Assembly (NCBI GenBank): GCA_900545745.1
Contig: URAD01000015.1
Coordinates: forward strand, 1 to 40,064
Direction of reading: 5' to 3'
DNA: 40,064 nucleotides
Source of the DNA: an uncultured Collinsella sp.
GTDB lineage: Bacteria > Actinomycetota > Coriobacteriia > Coriobacteriales > Coriobacteriaceae
Of the stretch, positions 7,977 to 16,803 are shown piece after piece; position 1 is the stretch's first letter, and every line of letters begins with the position of its first letter. The notes beneath the pieces were generated by a model. The model did not search any database. It was not told where the DNA came from and saw only the letters and a list, made by a program, of their open reading frames with translations. The translations under genes were made by a program, and so were the position numbers.

Positions 7977-8078
7977 GCGCAAACACAGAGCCACCGGGCG
8001 GCTCAAACGTTTACGCATAAGGAATCGACGGTTCGCAGGCACAGGAACCACCGGTTCGCGTCTTTTTTTGTGTCGCAA

Positions 8079-8124
8079 AATGGCAACGTCAACATTTTGG
8101 CAACCGAACGCCAAAAGCTACCAT
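8079..8124 (+). promoter_or_regulatory. lacE1 promoter with LacI operator copy 2
   Basis: The operator AATGGCAACGTCAACATT is at 8079-8096. A possible promoter starts right after it: TTGGCA (8097-8102), a 16-bp spacer, and TACCAT (8119-8124), 34 bp before the lacE1 start. A repressor on this operator would cover the -35 edge. The operator is well supported by its repetition; the promoter boxes are only fair matches. Confidence 0.5.
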
Positions 8125-8157
8125 CGTTGCTAACCCACCGACTCTTAGGAGCATTGC

Positions 8158-9933
8158 ATGGAGCAGCTTATCGCCACCATCGAAAAAGGCCAGCCCTTTT
8201 TCAACGCGATCGCCCGCAACAAGTACCTCAAGGCGATCCGCGACGGCTTTATCTCCGTCATCCCCATCATCATCTTCTCGTCCATCTTCTGCCTGGTAGC
8301 CTCGGTCCCCAACATCTGGGGTTTCTACTGGCCCGATGACATCAACAACGCCCTGTGGAAGTGCTACAACTACTCCATGGGCATCCTGGCCATCGCCTGC
8401 GCCGCCACCACGGCCAAACACTTCGCCGACGCCCAGAACCGCGATCTACCCAAAAACAACCAGATCAACTTCATCTCGTGCATGTGCGCAGCCATCATCG
8501 GCTTCTTGCTCCTTTCGAGCGACACGATCGCCACGGACGCTGCCAGCGGCTTCAACACCACCTACCTTGGTTCCAAAGGCCTGTTGACCGCCTTTATCGC
8601 TGCGTTTGTGACCGGCATCATCTACAAGTTCTTCATCAAGCGCAACATCACCGTCAAGATGCCCGAGCAGGTTCCGCCCAACATCTCGCAGACCTTTAAG
8701 GACATCATCCCCTTCTCCGTCTGCATCACCGTCTTTTGGGTCTTTGACATCGTCTTCCGCGCTGCCTTTGGCTTCTGCTTTGCCCAGGGCGTCATCCAGG
8801 TGTTCCAGCCCCTGTTCACCGCTGCCGACGGCTACATCGGCCTCGCTGTAATCTACGGCGCCATGAGCCTCTTCTGGTTCGTGGGCGTCCACGGCCCCTC
8901 GATCGTCGAGCCCGCCATCGCCGCCGCCCTCGTTGCCAACATGACCGACAACCTGGCTGCGTTCCAGGCCGGCCAGCACGCTTCCGCTGTCCTGACCCAG
9001 GGTGCCCAGTACTTCGTCGTCTGCATGGGTGGCACCGGCGCCACGCTTGTCCTGGTCTTTATGTTCTGCTTCCTGGCCAAGTCCCAGGAGATGCGCGCCG
9101 TCGGTAAGGCCGCCATCGTTCCCGTCTGCTTCGCTGTCAACGAGCCGCTGCTGTTCGCCGCGCCCATCGTGCTCAACCCCGTCTTCTTTGTCCCGTTTGT
9201 CTTTGCCCCGATCGCCAACATCTGGATCCTCAAGATCTTTATCGACTTCTTGGGCATGAACGGCTTTATGTACACCTTGCCCTGGACCGTCCCCGGCCCC
9301 ATCGGCACCATCATGGGCCTGGGCTTCCAGCCGCTCGCTTTTGTGATGCTCGCCCTCATCCTGGTCGTCGACTTTGTCCTGTACTATCCGTTCTTCCGTG
9401 CCTATGACGCCCAGAAGTGCGCTGAGGAGGCCGAGATCTCCCAAGAGGAGCTCGCCGCCAAGAACGCCGAGAAGGCCGCCAAGCTCAACGATGCCTTCCA
9501 GGGCAAGGCCGATGCCAAGAGCGTTGCCGCCGGCGCCGCTGCCGAGGCCGTGAAGGCTGACGCCCCCGCCGCTTCCGCAGCACCCGCTGCCGAGGCTACG
9601 ACCGCCAGCGACCTCAACGGCAAGCGCGTGCTTGTGCTCTGCCAGGGCGGCGGTACCTCGGGCCTGCTCGCCAACGCGCTGGCCAAGGCCGCCAAGGAGC
9701 GCGGCATTAACCTCGAAACCGCTGCCGAAGCATATGGCAACCACGTCGACATGCTCCCCGACTTTGATCTGGTCGTCCTGGCCCCGCAGGCCGCCAGCTA
9801 CCTGGCCGACCTGCAGAAAGACTGCGAGCGTGTGGGCAACAAGTGCGTCGCCTGCCGCGGTAAGCAGTACATCGAGCTCTCCCAGAACGGCGACAAGTCT
9901 CTCGCCTTCGTAAGTGAGCAACTCTCGAAGTAA
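8158..9933 (+). CDS. lacE: PTS lactose-type EIICB transporter, module 1
   Basis: A 591-residue fusion of a lactose/cellobiose-family EIIC membrane domain (about 1-430, with many hydrophobic helices and the substrate-region motifs GVHGPSIVEP and NEPLLFAAPIVLNP) to an EIIB domain (about 490-591). An Ala-rich linker joins them. The EIIB phosphorylation cysteine is C495 in VLCQGGGTSGLLANAL. It imports a disaccharide, probably lactose, and phosphorylates it; the phosphate comes from a separate EIIA, presumably LacF. The N-terminus MEQLIATIEKGQPFF is characteristic of LacE. The start at 8158 follows TTAGGAG. lacG1 follows 66 bp later. It is the most divergent of the three EIICB proteins here. Confidence 0.92.
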   Translation: MEQLIATIEKGQPFFNAIARNKYLKAIRDGFISVIPIIIFSSIFCLVASVPNIWGFYWPDDINNALWKCYNYSMGILAIACAATTAKHFADAQNRDLPKNNQINFISCMCAAIIGFLLLSSDTIATDAASGFNTTYLGSKGLLTAFIAAFVTGIIYKFFIKRNITVKMPEQVPPNISQTFKDIIPFSVCITVFWVFDIVFRAAFGFCFAQGVIQVFQPLFTAADGYIGLAVIYGAMSLFWFVGVHGPSIVEPAIAAALVANMTDNLAAFQAGQHASAVLTQGAQYFVVCMGGTGATLVLVFMFCFLAKSQEMRAVGKAAIVPVCFAVNEPLLFAAPIVLNPVFFVPFVFAPIANIWILKIFIDFLGMNGFMYTLPWTVPGPIGTIMGLGFQPLAFVMLALILVVDFVLYYPFFRAYDAQKCAEEAEISQEELAAKNAEKAAKLNDAFQGKADAKSVAAGAAAEAVKADAPAASAAPAAEATTASDLNGKRVLVLCQGGGTSGLLANALAKAAKERGINLETAAEAYGNHVDMLPDFDLVVLAPQAASYLADLQKDCERVGNKCVACRGKQYIELSQNGDKSLAFVSEQLSK

Positions 9934-9945
9934 GTAACGCTCAGA

Positions 9946-9973
9946 GCCAGCCGACCATCAACAGCCGGCTGGC
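9946..9973 (+). other. Hairpin between lacE1 and lacG1
   Basis: GCCAGCCG (9946-9953) pairs with CGGCTGGC (9966-9973). No U-run follows. Similar intercistronic hairpins occur in the other two modules, suggesting transcript processing or partial attenuation. Confidence 0.5.
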
Positions 9974-9999
9974 CCTTCGATTTAGACGATTGGATCATC

Positions 10000-11439
10000 A
10001 TGTCCGTTAACCCTGCTAGCGTCACCAACCCGCCCGCGCAGTTTCCCGAGGACTTTGTCTTTGGCGGCGCCACTGCTGCCTACCAGGTAGAGGGCGAGAC
10101 CCGCACTCACGGTAAGGGCAAAGTCGCCTGGGACGACTTCCTGGAGGCCCAGGGCCGTTTCTCCCCCGATCCCGCTTCGGACTTCTACAACCAGTACCCC
10201 GTCGACCTGGAGCTGTGCGAGGAGTTCGGCATCAACGGCATTCGCCTCTCCATCGCCTGGAGCCGCATCTTCCCCAACGGCACCGGCGAGATCAACCCCG
10301 AGGGTGTCCAGTTCTACCATGATCTCTTCGCCGAGTGCCACAAGCACCACGTTGAGCCGTTTGTCACGCTGCATCACTTTGACACGCCGCTTCCCCTCTT
10401 TGAGAAGGGCGACTTCCTCAACCGCGAGACCATCGACGCCTTTGTGGACTTTGCCACCTTTTGCTTTAAGGAGTACGCCGACCAGGTGACCTACTGGTTC
10501 ACCTTTAACGAGATCTGGGCCGACGCCTCCAACACCTACATCGAGGGTACCTTCCCCGGCGGCGTCAAGGCGCATCTGGCCGAGGCTTTCCAGTGCGAGC
10601 ACAACATGATGCTCGCCCACGCCAAGGCAGTACTGGCCTTCCACAACGGTGGTTTTAAGGGCAAGATCGGCGTCATTCAGTCGCTGGAGTTTAAGTACCC
10701 GCTTAACGAGAACGACCCCGCCGACATCAAAGCCGCCAACAACGAGCACGTGCTGCAGAACCAGTTCTTGCTCGACGCCACCTTCCGCGGCGACTACGCG
10801 CCCGATACCCTCGAGTGCGCCAACCGCCTGGCTGCCGTCTCGGGCGGCACCATCGAGATCCTGGACGAGGATCTCGAGATTATGCGCGAAGCAGCGCTCT
10901 ACAACGACTACCTTGGCGTTAACAACTACCAGTGCCGTTTCTTGAAGGCTTACGATGGCGAGAACGACCTGCACCACAACGGTACGGGCGAAAAGGGCAC
11001 CGGCCGCTGGCGCGTCAAGGGCATTGGCGAGCATGTGAACAAGCCCGGCATCCCCACCACCGACTGGGACTGGATCATCTATCCCGAGGGTCTGTTCGAT
11101 CTGCTCGTCTACATTAAGCAGCACTACCCCAACTACAAGCAGATCTTCATCACCGAGAACGGCATGGGTTACAAGGACCCCTACAAGGACGGTTTTGTGG
11201 ACGACCAGCCGCGCATCGACTACATCGAGCAGCACCTACGCTGGTTGCTCAAGGCCATGGAGGTGGGCGTCAACGTGGGCGGCTACTTCCTGTGGAGCCT
11301 GCAGGATCAGTTCTCCTGGACCAATGGCTACAACAAGCGTTACGGCTTCTTCTACGTTGACTTTGAAACCCAGAAGCGCACGCCCAAGGCAAGCGCATAC
11401 TGGTATAAGCACGTAGCCGAGACCCGTCGTCTGGACTAG
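10000..11439 (+). CDS. lacG: 6-phospho-beta-galactosidase (GH1), module 1
   Basis: A 479-residue glycoside hydrolase family 1 enzyme. The acid/base is E171 in WFTFNEI and the nucleophile is E386 in ITENGMGYKD. Near the C-terminus, FSWTNGYNKRYG holds the Ser, Lys and Tyr that bind the 6-phosphate; the Trp after that Ser is typical of 6-phospho-beta-galactosidases, whereas 6-phospho-beta-glucosidases usually have a smaller residue. It would hydrolyse lactose 6-phosphate to glucose and galactose 6-phosphate. It is cotranscribed with lacE1 and ends at a strong terminator. It is very close to the module 3 copy (FVFGGATAAYQVEGETRTHG shared). The Shine-Dalgarno sequence is weak (GGAT). Confidence 0.92.
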   Translation: MSVNPASVTNPPAQFPEDFVFGGATAAYQVEGETRTHGKGKVAWDDFLEAQGRFSPDPASDFYNQYPVDLELCEEFGINGIRLSIAWSRIFPNGTGEINPEGVQFYHDLFAECHKHHVEPFVTLHHFDTPLPLFEKGDFLNRETIDAFVDFATFCFKEYADQVTYWFTFNEIWADASNTYIEGTFPGGVKAHLAEAFQCEHNMMLAHAKAVLAFHNGGFKGKIGVIQSLEFKYPLNENDPADIKAANNEHVLQNQFLLDATFRGDYAPDTLECANRLAAVSGGTIEILDEDLEIMREAALYNDYLGVNNYQCRFLKAYDGENDLHHNGTGEKGTGRWRVKGIGEHVNKPGIPTTDWDWIIYPEGLFDLLVYIKQHYPNYKQIFITENGMGYKDPYKDGFVDDQPRIDYIEQHLRWLLKAMEVGVNVGGYFLWSLQDQFSWTNGYNKRYGFFYVDFETQKRTPKASAYWYKHVAETRRLD

Positions 11440-11486
11440 CGGCTCGCGGGGCTGCCCCGCTCACACAACCTGTCCCCATTTCTCAG

Positions 11487-11530
11487 CCGGGGGCGGCACG
11501 TCACACGGCGCGCCGCCCCCGGTCTTTTTG
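11487..11530 (+). terminator. Intrinsic terminator of module 1
   Basis: An 11-bp stem CCGGGGGCGGC / GCCGCCCCCGG (11487-11497 and 11512-11522) is followed by TCTTTTTG, 48 bp after the lacG1 stop. Confidence 0.9.
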
Positions 11531-11551
11531 TTTTTGGGCTGGTCGGGAGCC

Positions 11552-11701
11552 GTTTGTCTCGATCTGTAACATCTAGCCGAGTTTTTTGGTCCTAGCTGTT
11601 ACAGATTGAGACGAACAGGATTGCTCTTTCCGAAGAATCTAAATCTGTAACACGTAGCCCGCTTTTGACCGTCTACCTGTTACAAATCGAGACAAACGGA
11701 G
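11552..11701. repeat. Hairpin repeat array 1 (A1, B1)
   Basis: Two copies of a hairpin repeat: A1 about 11552-11616 and B1 about 11637-11701, starting about 81 bp apart. Each has arms ATCTGTAACA / TGTTACAGAT plus flanking GTCTCG / CGAGAC-type bases and ends near a CAAACGGA-like tail. The interior of A has CTAGCCGAG..TTTTT; that of B has GTAG..CTTTTGACC. The array lies between convergent lacG1 and the module 2 repressor. Confidence 0.8.
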
Positions 11702-11707
11702 TAGGAC

Positions 11708-12745
11708 CTAACCCCGTATGTCCCTAACAGTCGAGCGTTCGACCAGCGTACTCGGCACATGAATCGCCTCGATAGACGAGCTCTCTCCAATCGCCGCCTC
11801 AAACGCAAGCTTACCGACACCGCGCAAATCAAATCGCAGCGTCGTCAGTCGATTGTGAGGAACAAGTCCCTCGAGTGCGTCGTCGATACCAACCACGCTC
11901 ACGTCGTCGGGCACGGACAGGCCCGCGTTCTCGAGCGCGGCGATAACGCCCAGCGCCATCTGGTCATTTGCCGCAAGCACGGCAGTCGGCGCCTGCGACC
12001 CGCCGGCAAGCACCTCGGCCGCAATCCGCTCGCCCATGGCGTACCCACTGTCCGCACTCCAATCGCCACGCAGCATCGGAGCGGCATCGACATGAGCACG
12101 ACCCAGCGTATCGCGCCAACCGGCCTCACGAAAACGCGAGGAAATCGAGTTTTCCGGACCCGCCACAAACCGCATATTCGAGTGACCATGTTCCAGCAGA
12201 TAATTGGTCAACAGCTCGCACGAACCATACTGGTCGGAGTCGATCGTCGTGCAGCGCGGATGCGCATACATGGACAGGATGACCGTTCGCACTCCCGGCT
12301 GGGGAACAAACTCCTCAAAATCGGGAGCCATGCGGTTCATGTTGAGAATCATGCCGTCGACGGGTCGCTCGACCATGCGGCGCGAGGCATCGGCAAGTGT
12401 ATAGGGCTTGTCGCCGCCCATCTCGATCATAGTGACGGCAAAATCATGCTCGCGCGCCGCTTGCATGATACCCTCGAGCGTCGCCAGGTTACCGACACGT
12501 GTGATGTTGTACATGCACAGGCCAATAGAACGATACGACCCGCCGCGCAACGCCGTTCCAGCAAAATTGGGACGAAAGCCCAGCTCTTCCATGGCGGCCA
12601 GCACACGCTTGCGCGTCTTTTCCGTCACGTTGGGCATACCGTTGACCACGCGAGACACAGTCTGGCGGCTCACGCCAGCGAGCGCCGCAACCTCTGCCGC
12701 GCTCGCCGAACGACCATTCCTTGTCCGCTGAGCCATGCCTTCCAC
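11708..12745 (-). CDS. LacI-family transcriptional repressor, module 2
   Basis: About 345 residues; a LacI/GalR regulator. The HTH is AAEVAALAGVSRQTVSRVV, with Arg-Gln at the specificity positions, followed by the hinge RPNFAGTAL. The effector domain contains VDGMILNMNRM and SVVGIDDAL. It is divergent from lacG2; the gap holds three related operators. The start is uncertain: a GTG at 12745 has AGCAGG 5 bases upstream, an in-frame ATG lies at 12736 with a poorly placed GGAAGG, and a further ATG at 12793 overlaps an operator and has no ribosome site. It is closer in sequence to the module 1 repressor than to that of module 3. Confidence 0.88.
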   Translation of the reverse strand: MEGMAQRTRNGRSASAAEVAALAGVSRQTVSRVVNGMPNVTEKTRKRVLAAMEELGFRPNFAGTALRGGSYRSIGLCMYNITRVGNLATLEGIMQAAREHDFAVTMIEMGGDKPYTLADASRRMVERPVDGMILNMNRMAPDFEEFVPQPGVRTVILSMYAHPRCTTIDSDQYGSCELLTNYLLEHGHSNMRFVAGPENSISSRFREAGWRDTLGRAHVDAAPMLRGDWSADSGYAMGERIAAEVLAGGSQAPTAVLAANDQMALGVIAALENAGLSVPDDVSVVGIDDALEGLVPHNRLTTLRFDLRGVGKLAFEAAIGESSSIEAIHVPSTLVERSTVRDIRG

Positions 12746-12795
12746 GCTAACCTGCTTCCCAACTATTCCCCGCGCCCATGGCGCATCGTACATAC

Positions 12796-12813
12796 ATTGA
12801 TAACGTGCTCATG
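12796..12813. promoter_or_regulatory. LacI operator candidate, module 2, repressor-proximal
   Basis: ATTGATAACGTGCTCATG carries the same ACGTGCTCAT half as the two sites at 12928-12967. It lies just upstream of the repressor gene and fits autoregulation. Confidence 0.5.
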
Positions 12814-12859
12814 ATACCCGAGCCATATACCACAACATGAAAACTTCTGTCAATCAAAA

Positions 12860-12891
12860 CCGCTTACCGAACAAATACAACCGTTCGCGGC
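12860..12891. promoter_or_regulatory. ACCG motifs in module 2 control region
   Basis: ACCGCTTACCG (12860-12870) and ACCGTTCGCGG (12881-12891). The second, with the preceding AACAAATAC, closely resembles 4828-4844 before lacA. Part of the ACCG motif set. Confidence 0.4.
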
Positions 12892-12927
12892 TGTTTGAAG
12901 TTGTTTTGTTTCTATACATCCCAGCCG

Positions 12928-12967
12928 GATGTTAACGTGCTCATTGTCAAATGTTCACGTGCTCATT
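12928..12967. promoter_or_regulatory. Tandem LacI operator candidates, module 2
   Basis: GATGTTAACGTGCTCATT (12928-12945) and AATGTTCACGTGCTCATT (12950-12967): two 18-bp sites in direct orientation, 22 bp apart, i.e. about two helical turns. They lie about 115 bp before lacG2. They share the central ACGT of module 1 and 3 operators but have GCTCATT arms instead of TTGCCATT or TTGTCATT. Confidence 0.65.
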
Positions 12968-13080
12968 TTGGTTCTAATCATTTTAAGATAGTGTTTATCG
13001 GGCTTTTTCACCGCTGAACGCTAACCAGGGAGCCTCCTGAGCACAAACGCACAGTATCGAACAGCGAGACGAGAGGGTGT

Positions 13081-14529
13081 ATGCATATGTCTTTGCTAAA
13101 CCGCGTACAGCAGCTGCCGAAGGGCTTTGTTTGGGGCGCCGCAACCGCCGCGTACCAAACGGAAGGTTCCACGAAGGTGGCAGGCAAGGGTAAGACCATG
13201 TGGGACGATTACCTTGTCGCCCAGGGTCGCTTTTTGCCCGACCCGGCCAGTGATTTCTACAACCGCTACGAGGAGGATATCCGCCTTTCTGCCGAGCATG
13301 GGCTCAACGCCATCCGTGTGTCCATCGCCTGGACCCGCATCTTCCCCAACGGCGACGATGCCGAGCCCCTCGCCGAGGGCGTTAAGCACTACCACGAGCT
13401 GTTCGCCTGCTGCAAAAAGTATGGCGTCGAGCCCTATGTGTCCCTGCATCACTTTGACTCCCCCGCCGCCCTGTTCAACCAGGGCGACTGGCTCAACCGC
13501 AAGACCGTCGACGCCTATGTGCGCTATGCCGAGTTCTGCTTCCGCGAGTTCCGCGAGGTCAAGAATTGGTTCACCATCAACGAGCTCATCAGCCTCTCGC
13601 ACTCCCAATACATCCAAGGCAACTTCCCGCCCAACCATCACTTTGATGTGACGAGCGGCATCCAGAGCCAGCACAACGAGCTCGTTGCCCACGCCCGCGC
13701 CGTCAACCTGTATAAGGATCTTGACGAGACCGAGCACCTGGGCGGCCGCATTGGCATGGTCAACGTCCTGACGCCGGCATATCCTGCCACCGACTCGCCC
13801 GCCGACCAGCACGCCGCCGACCTGTACAACGCCTTCTACACCGACTTCATCATGGACGGCGCCTTCCTGGGCCACTACTCCGCGCGCACCCTCTCACTCA
13901 TCAACGAGATTCTGCGTGCCAACAACGCCACGCTTACGGTTGAGGACAGCGACATGGAGGAGCTCGCCAAGGCGGCGCCCCGCAACGATATGTTCGGCCT
14001 CAACTACTATCAGTCGGCGTTTATCGCCGCCTACGATGGCGAGTCCACCAACAGCTTTAACGGCACCGGAGACAAGGGCACCTCGTGCTTTAAGTTTAAG
14101 GGCGTCGGGCAGCAGGTCGATATGCCGGGTATCCCCACCACCGACTGGGATTGGCTCATCTACCCGCAAGGCCTCTACGACACGCTCAAGCACATCAGCG
14201 CCACCTATCCCAACCTCCCCGTCATCTATATCACCGAAAACGGCCTGGGCCACAAGGACCCCGAGCCCGACGCAAACGGCATCGTCGCCGATCCCGAGCG
14301 CATCGACTTTGTCGACCAGCACATGGAGAAGGTGCTCCAGGCGCGCGCCGAGGGCGTCGACGTCCAGGGCTACTTTATCTGGAGCCTGCAGGACCAGTTC
14401 TCGTGGGCCAACGGCTATAACAAGCGCTACGGCCTGTTCTACATCGACTTCGACACGCAAAAACGCTACATCAAGCAGTCGGCACTCTGGTACAAGGAGC
14501 TCGCCGACACTATGGCGGACGCGCAGTAG
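13081..14529 (+). CDS. lacG: 6-phospho-beta-galactosidase (GH1), module 2
   Basis: A 482-residue GH1 enzyme. The acid/base is E168 in WFTINEL, the nucleophile is E386 in ITENGLGHKD, and the phosphate-site segment FSWANGYNKRYG has the Trp typical of 6-phospho-beta-galactosidases. It is the most divergent of the three LacG copies (for example QTEGSTKVAGKGKTMWDDYL where the others have QVEGETRTHGKGK). Here the hydrolase precedes the transporter, opposite to modules 1 and 3. The start could be the ATG at 13081 or the one at 13087; GAGAGGG lies 3 or 9 bases upstream respectively. The substrate may differ slightly from copies 1 and 3. Confidence 0.9.
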   Translation: MHMSLLNRVQQLPKGFVWGAATAAYQTEGSTKVAGKGKTMWDDYLVAQGRFLPDPASDFYNRYEEDIRLSAEHGLNAIRVSIAWTRIFPNGDDAEPLAEGVKHYHELFACCKKYGVEPYVSLHHFDSPAALFNQGDWLNRKTVDAYVRYAEFCFREFREVKNWFTINELISLSHSQYIQGNFPPNHHFDVTSGIQSQHNELVAHARAVNLYKDLDETEHLGGRIGMVNVLTPAYPATDSPADQHAADLYNAFYTDFIMDGAFLGHYSARTLSLINEILRANNATLTVEDSDMEELAKAAPRNDMFGLNYYQSAFIAAYDGESTNSFNGTGDKGTSCFKFKGVGQQVDMPGIPTTDWDWLIYPQGLYDTLKHISATYPNLPVIYITENGLGHKDPEPDANGIVADPERIDFVDQHMEKVLQARAEGVDVQGYFIWSLQDQFSWANGYNKRYGLFYIDFDTQKRYIKQSALWYKELADTMADAQ

Positions 14530-14555
14530 CGCATCGCCTCGCTTTCCCCCGAGAA

Positions 14556-14592
14556 GGGAGCGGCCCTATGCGATACAAACCCAGCCGCTCCC
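14556..14592 (+). other. Hairpin between lacG2 and lacE2
   Basis: GGGAGCGGC (14556-14564) pairs with GCCGCTCCC (14584-14592). A pyrimidine-rich CTCTCTCC rather than a U-run follows. It lies in the 176-bp gap between the two genes; processing site or leaky terminator. Confidence 0.5.
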
Positions 14593-14705
14593 CTCTCTCC
14601 CCCTGGGACCGACCCCGCCTGCACCCGGGCTTTTAGCAAGCGGGAGACCATATAGGTTTTCAACGTCCATGCCATTAAGATTTCATGCAAAGAGGAGCGT
14701 GAACT

Positions 14706-16466
14706 ATGGAATCGATCGTTAAGTTCTTGGAGAAAGGTCAGCCGTACTTCGACAAGGTCTCTAAGAACATCTACCTTCAGGCCATTAAAGACGGCTTTTT
14801 GGCAGCAATGCCCATCATCCTGTCTTCTTCTGTCTTCCTGCTTATTTCGACCCTGCCGGGCGTTGTCGCCACGGTCGGCGGCTTTACGCTGCCCGACTGG
14901 TGGAACGTCGACGTCGTGAACTTCTGCAACAAGGTTTACAACTTCACGATGGGCGTCGTGGGCATCATGGTCGCCGGCACCACCGCAAGCGCGCTGACCG
15001 GCTCCAAGAACCGCCGCATGCCTGCCGGCAAGGCCATCAACGCCACGAGCACCATGGTCGCCGCCATGTGCGCTATGCTCATCTTGGCCGTTACCCAGAC
15101 GAGTGCCAAGATCGACGGCGCCGATGTCTCGGTGTTCTTTACCGACAACATGGGCACCAAGGGCCTGCTGAGCTCCTTTGTCGCCGCATTTGCCACGGTC
15201 AACATCTATGCCTTCTGCATTAAGCGAGACATCACCATCAAGCTGCCCAAAGAAGTCCCCGGCGCCATCGCCCAGAACTTCCGCGACATCTTCGCCTTCA
15301 GCTTCTCCATCCTGTTTGTCGCCGTCATCGACGTTATCTGCCGCACCTGCTTGGCCGTCCCGTTTGCCAACGTCATCTCCACGCTGGTGAGCCCGCTGTT
15401 CGCCGCTGCCGATTCCTACGCCGGCCTCGCCCTCATCTGGTTCATGATCCCGCTGTTCTGGTTCATGGGCATCCACGGCCCCTCGGTCGTTAAGCCTGCC
15501 CTCAACGCCGCGCTGTTTGGCAACATCACCACCAACCTCGCCACGCTGCAGGCCGGCGGTCACCCCGCCCTCGCCCTGACCGAGAACTTCGGTAACTACA
15601 TCGGCGAACTCGGCGGCACCGGCGCCACGTTCATTGTCCCGATCATCTTCCTGCTCTTTATGCGCTCCAAGCAGCTCAAGGCCGTCGGCAAAGCCTCTGT
15701 CGTACCCGTGATGTTCGCCGTCAACGAGCCGCTGCTGTTCGCCGCGCCCATCATCCTCAACCCGTACTTCCTGATCCCGTTCCTGTTTGCCCCCGTGGCC
15801 AACGTCCTCATTGGTAAGTTCTTCATCGACTTTTTGGGCATGAACGGCTTTATCTATGCCATGCCGTGGGCACTCCCCGGACCGATCGGCACCTTCATCG
15901 ACACCAACTTCCAGCCGATCTCTCTGGTCCTGGTTGTCGTCCTGCTGGTCGTTGACTTCTTGATCTACTACCCGTTCTGCAAGGCCTACGACAACGTCCT
16001 GTGCAAGCAGGAGGCTGAGACCCTGGCCGAAGAAGAGGCCGAGGAGACCAAGACCGTTAAGACCGCTGACGCCCCCGCCGTTGAGGCTCCTGTTGTCGAG
16101 ACCGCTTCTGCCACTGAGGCCTCCGCAGCTCCGTCCGCCCTTAAGGGCAAGGATCTGAGGGTTCTGGTTCTGTGCGCTGGCGCCGGCACCTCTGCACTGC
16201 TCGCCAACGCGCTTAAGGAAGGCGCCGACGAGCTGGGCATCGACATTACCGCCAACGCCGGTGCCTACGGCAGTCACTACGCCATCATGGACCAGTACAA
16301 CGTCATCGTCCTGGCTCCGCAGGTTCGCACCTATTACAACGAGATGAAGGCCGACACCGACCGCCTGGGCATCACGCTGCTGTCGCCCAAGGGCAAACAG
16401 TACATCGACCTCACTAAGGATCCCAAGGGTGCCGTCGCCTGGATCGAGGAAAACCTCGAGGCATAA
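14706..16466 (+). CDS. lacE: PTS lactose-type EIICB transporter, module 2
   Basis: A 586-residue EIIC-EIIB fusion. The EIIC domain (about 1-435) has GIHGPSVVKPALNA and NEPLLFAAPIILNP; an Ala/Glu/Thr-rich linker spans about 440-480; the EIIB domain carries the phospho-cysteine C490 in VLCAGAGTSALLANAL. No EIIA domain is attached. The N-terminus MESIVKFLEKGQPYFDKVS and the NIYLQAIKDGFL stretch are nearly shared with module 3, showing these two are sister paralogues. The start at 14706 has AGAGGAG 8 bases upstream. It probably forms a transcript with lacG2 and ends at a terminator. It imports and phosphorylates a beta-galactoside or similar disaccharide. Confidence 0.92.
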   Translation: MESIVKFLEKGQPYFDKVSKNIYLQAIKDGFLAAMPIILSSSVFLLISTLPGVVATVGGFTLPDWWNVDVVNFCNKVYNFTMGVVGIMVAGTTASALTGSKNRRMPAGKAINATSTMVAAMCAMLILAVTQTSAKIDGADVSVFFTDNMGTKGLLSSFVAAFATVNIYAFCIKRDITIKLPKEVPGAIAQNFRDIFAFSFSILFVAVIDVICRTCLAVPFANVISTLVSPLFAAADSYAGLALIWFMIPLFWFMGIHGPSVVKPALNAALFGNITTNLATLQAGGHPALALTENFGNYIGELGGTGATFIVPIIFLLFMRSKQLKAVGKASVVPVMFAVNEPLLFAAPIILNPYFLIPFLFAPVANVLIGKFFIDFLGMNGFIYAMPWALPGPIGTFIDTNFQPISLVLVVVLLVVDFLIYYPFCKAYDNVLCKQEAETLAEEEAEETKTVKTADAPAVEAPVVETASATEASAAPSALKGKDLRVLVLCAGAGTSALLANALKEGADELGIDITANAGAYGSHYAIMDQYNVIVLAPQVRTYYNEMKADTDRLGITLLSPKGKQYIDLTKDPKGAVAWIEENLEA

Positions 16467-16500
16467 GACGCTGACACCACCTGCCGCTTGCAGACAATAA

Positions 16501-16542
16501 ATGGCCCGTGCATCGATGTGTGATGCGCGGGCCATTTTGTTT
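16501..16542 (+). terminator. Intrinsic terminator of module 2
   Basis: A 14-bp stem ATGGCCCGTGCATC / GATGCGCGGGCCAT (one wobble) is followed by TTTGTTT, 34 bp after the lacE2 stop. Confidence 0.85.
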
Positions 16543-16560
16543 AGACCGCACCCGTCCTCC

Positions 16561-16790
16561 TGTTCATCTCAATCTGTAACATCTAGCCGAGTTTTTGGGT
16601 CCCAGCTGTTACAGATCGAGATGAACGCACAGGCCAAGCCGAAAATCTCAATCTGTAACATGTAGACCACTTTTGACCGCTTAGACGTTACAGATCGAGA
16701 CAAACGGAATAAGCCGGGCCAAAAATCTCGATCTGTAACATCTAGCCGAGTTTTTGGGTCCTAGCTGTTACAGATTGAGACAAACGGAAT
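16561..16790. repeat. Hairpin repeat array 2 (A2, B2, A3)
   Basis: Three copies of the hairpin family in the order A-B-A: about 16561-16627, 16643-16708 and 16725-16790, spaced 80-82 bp, all in the same orientation. Arms are ATCTGTAACA / TGTTACAGAT. The array fills the gap between convergent lacE2 and the module 3 repressor. Confidence 0.8.
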
Positions 16791-16803
16791 AGGCCGAGCA
16801 CGT

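Noticed and set aside
8446..9921. 491-codon minus-strand frame opposite lacE1
   Set aside because: Same kind of antisense shadow; acidic and Gly-rich without motifs.
10000..11439. 6-phospho-beta-glucosidase for the GH1 enzymes
   Set aside because: All three have Trp after the phosphate-site Ser (FSW.NGYNKRYG), which favours 6-phospho-beta-galactosidase, and the pathway genes are for galactose 6-phosphate; a mixed activity cannot be excluded.
14466..16535. 689-codon minus-strand frame opposite lacE2
   Set aside because: Shadow of lacE2 caused by high GC at third codon positions; it crosses the lacE2 terminator and shows no recognisable domain.
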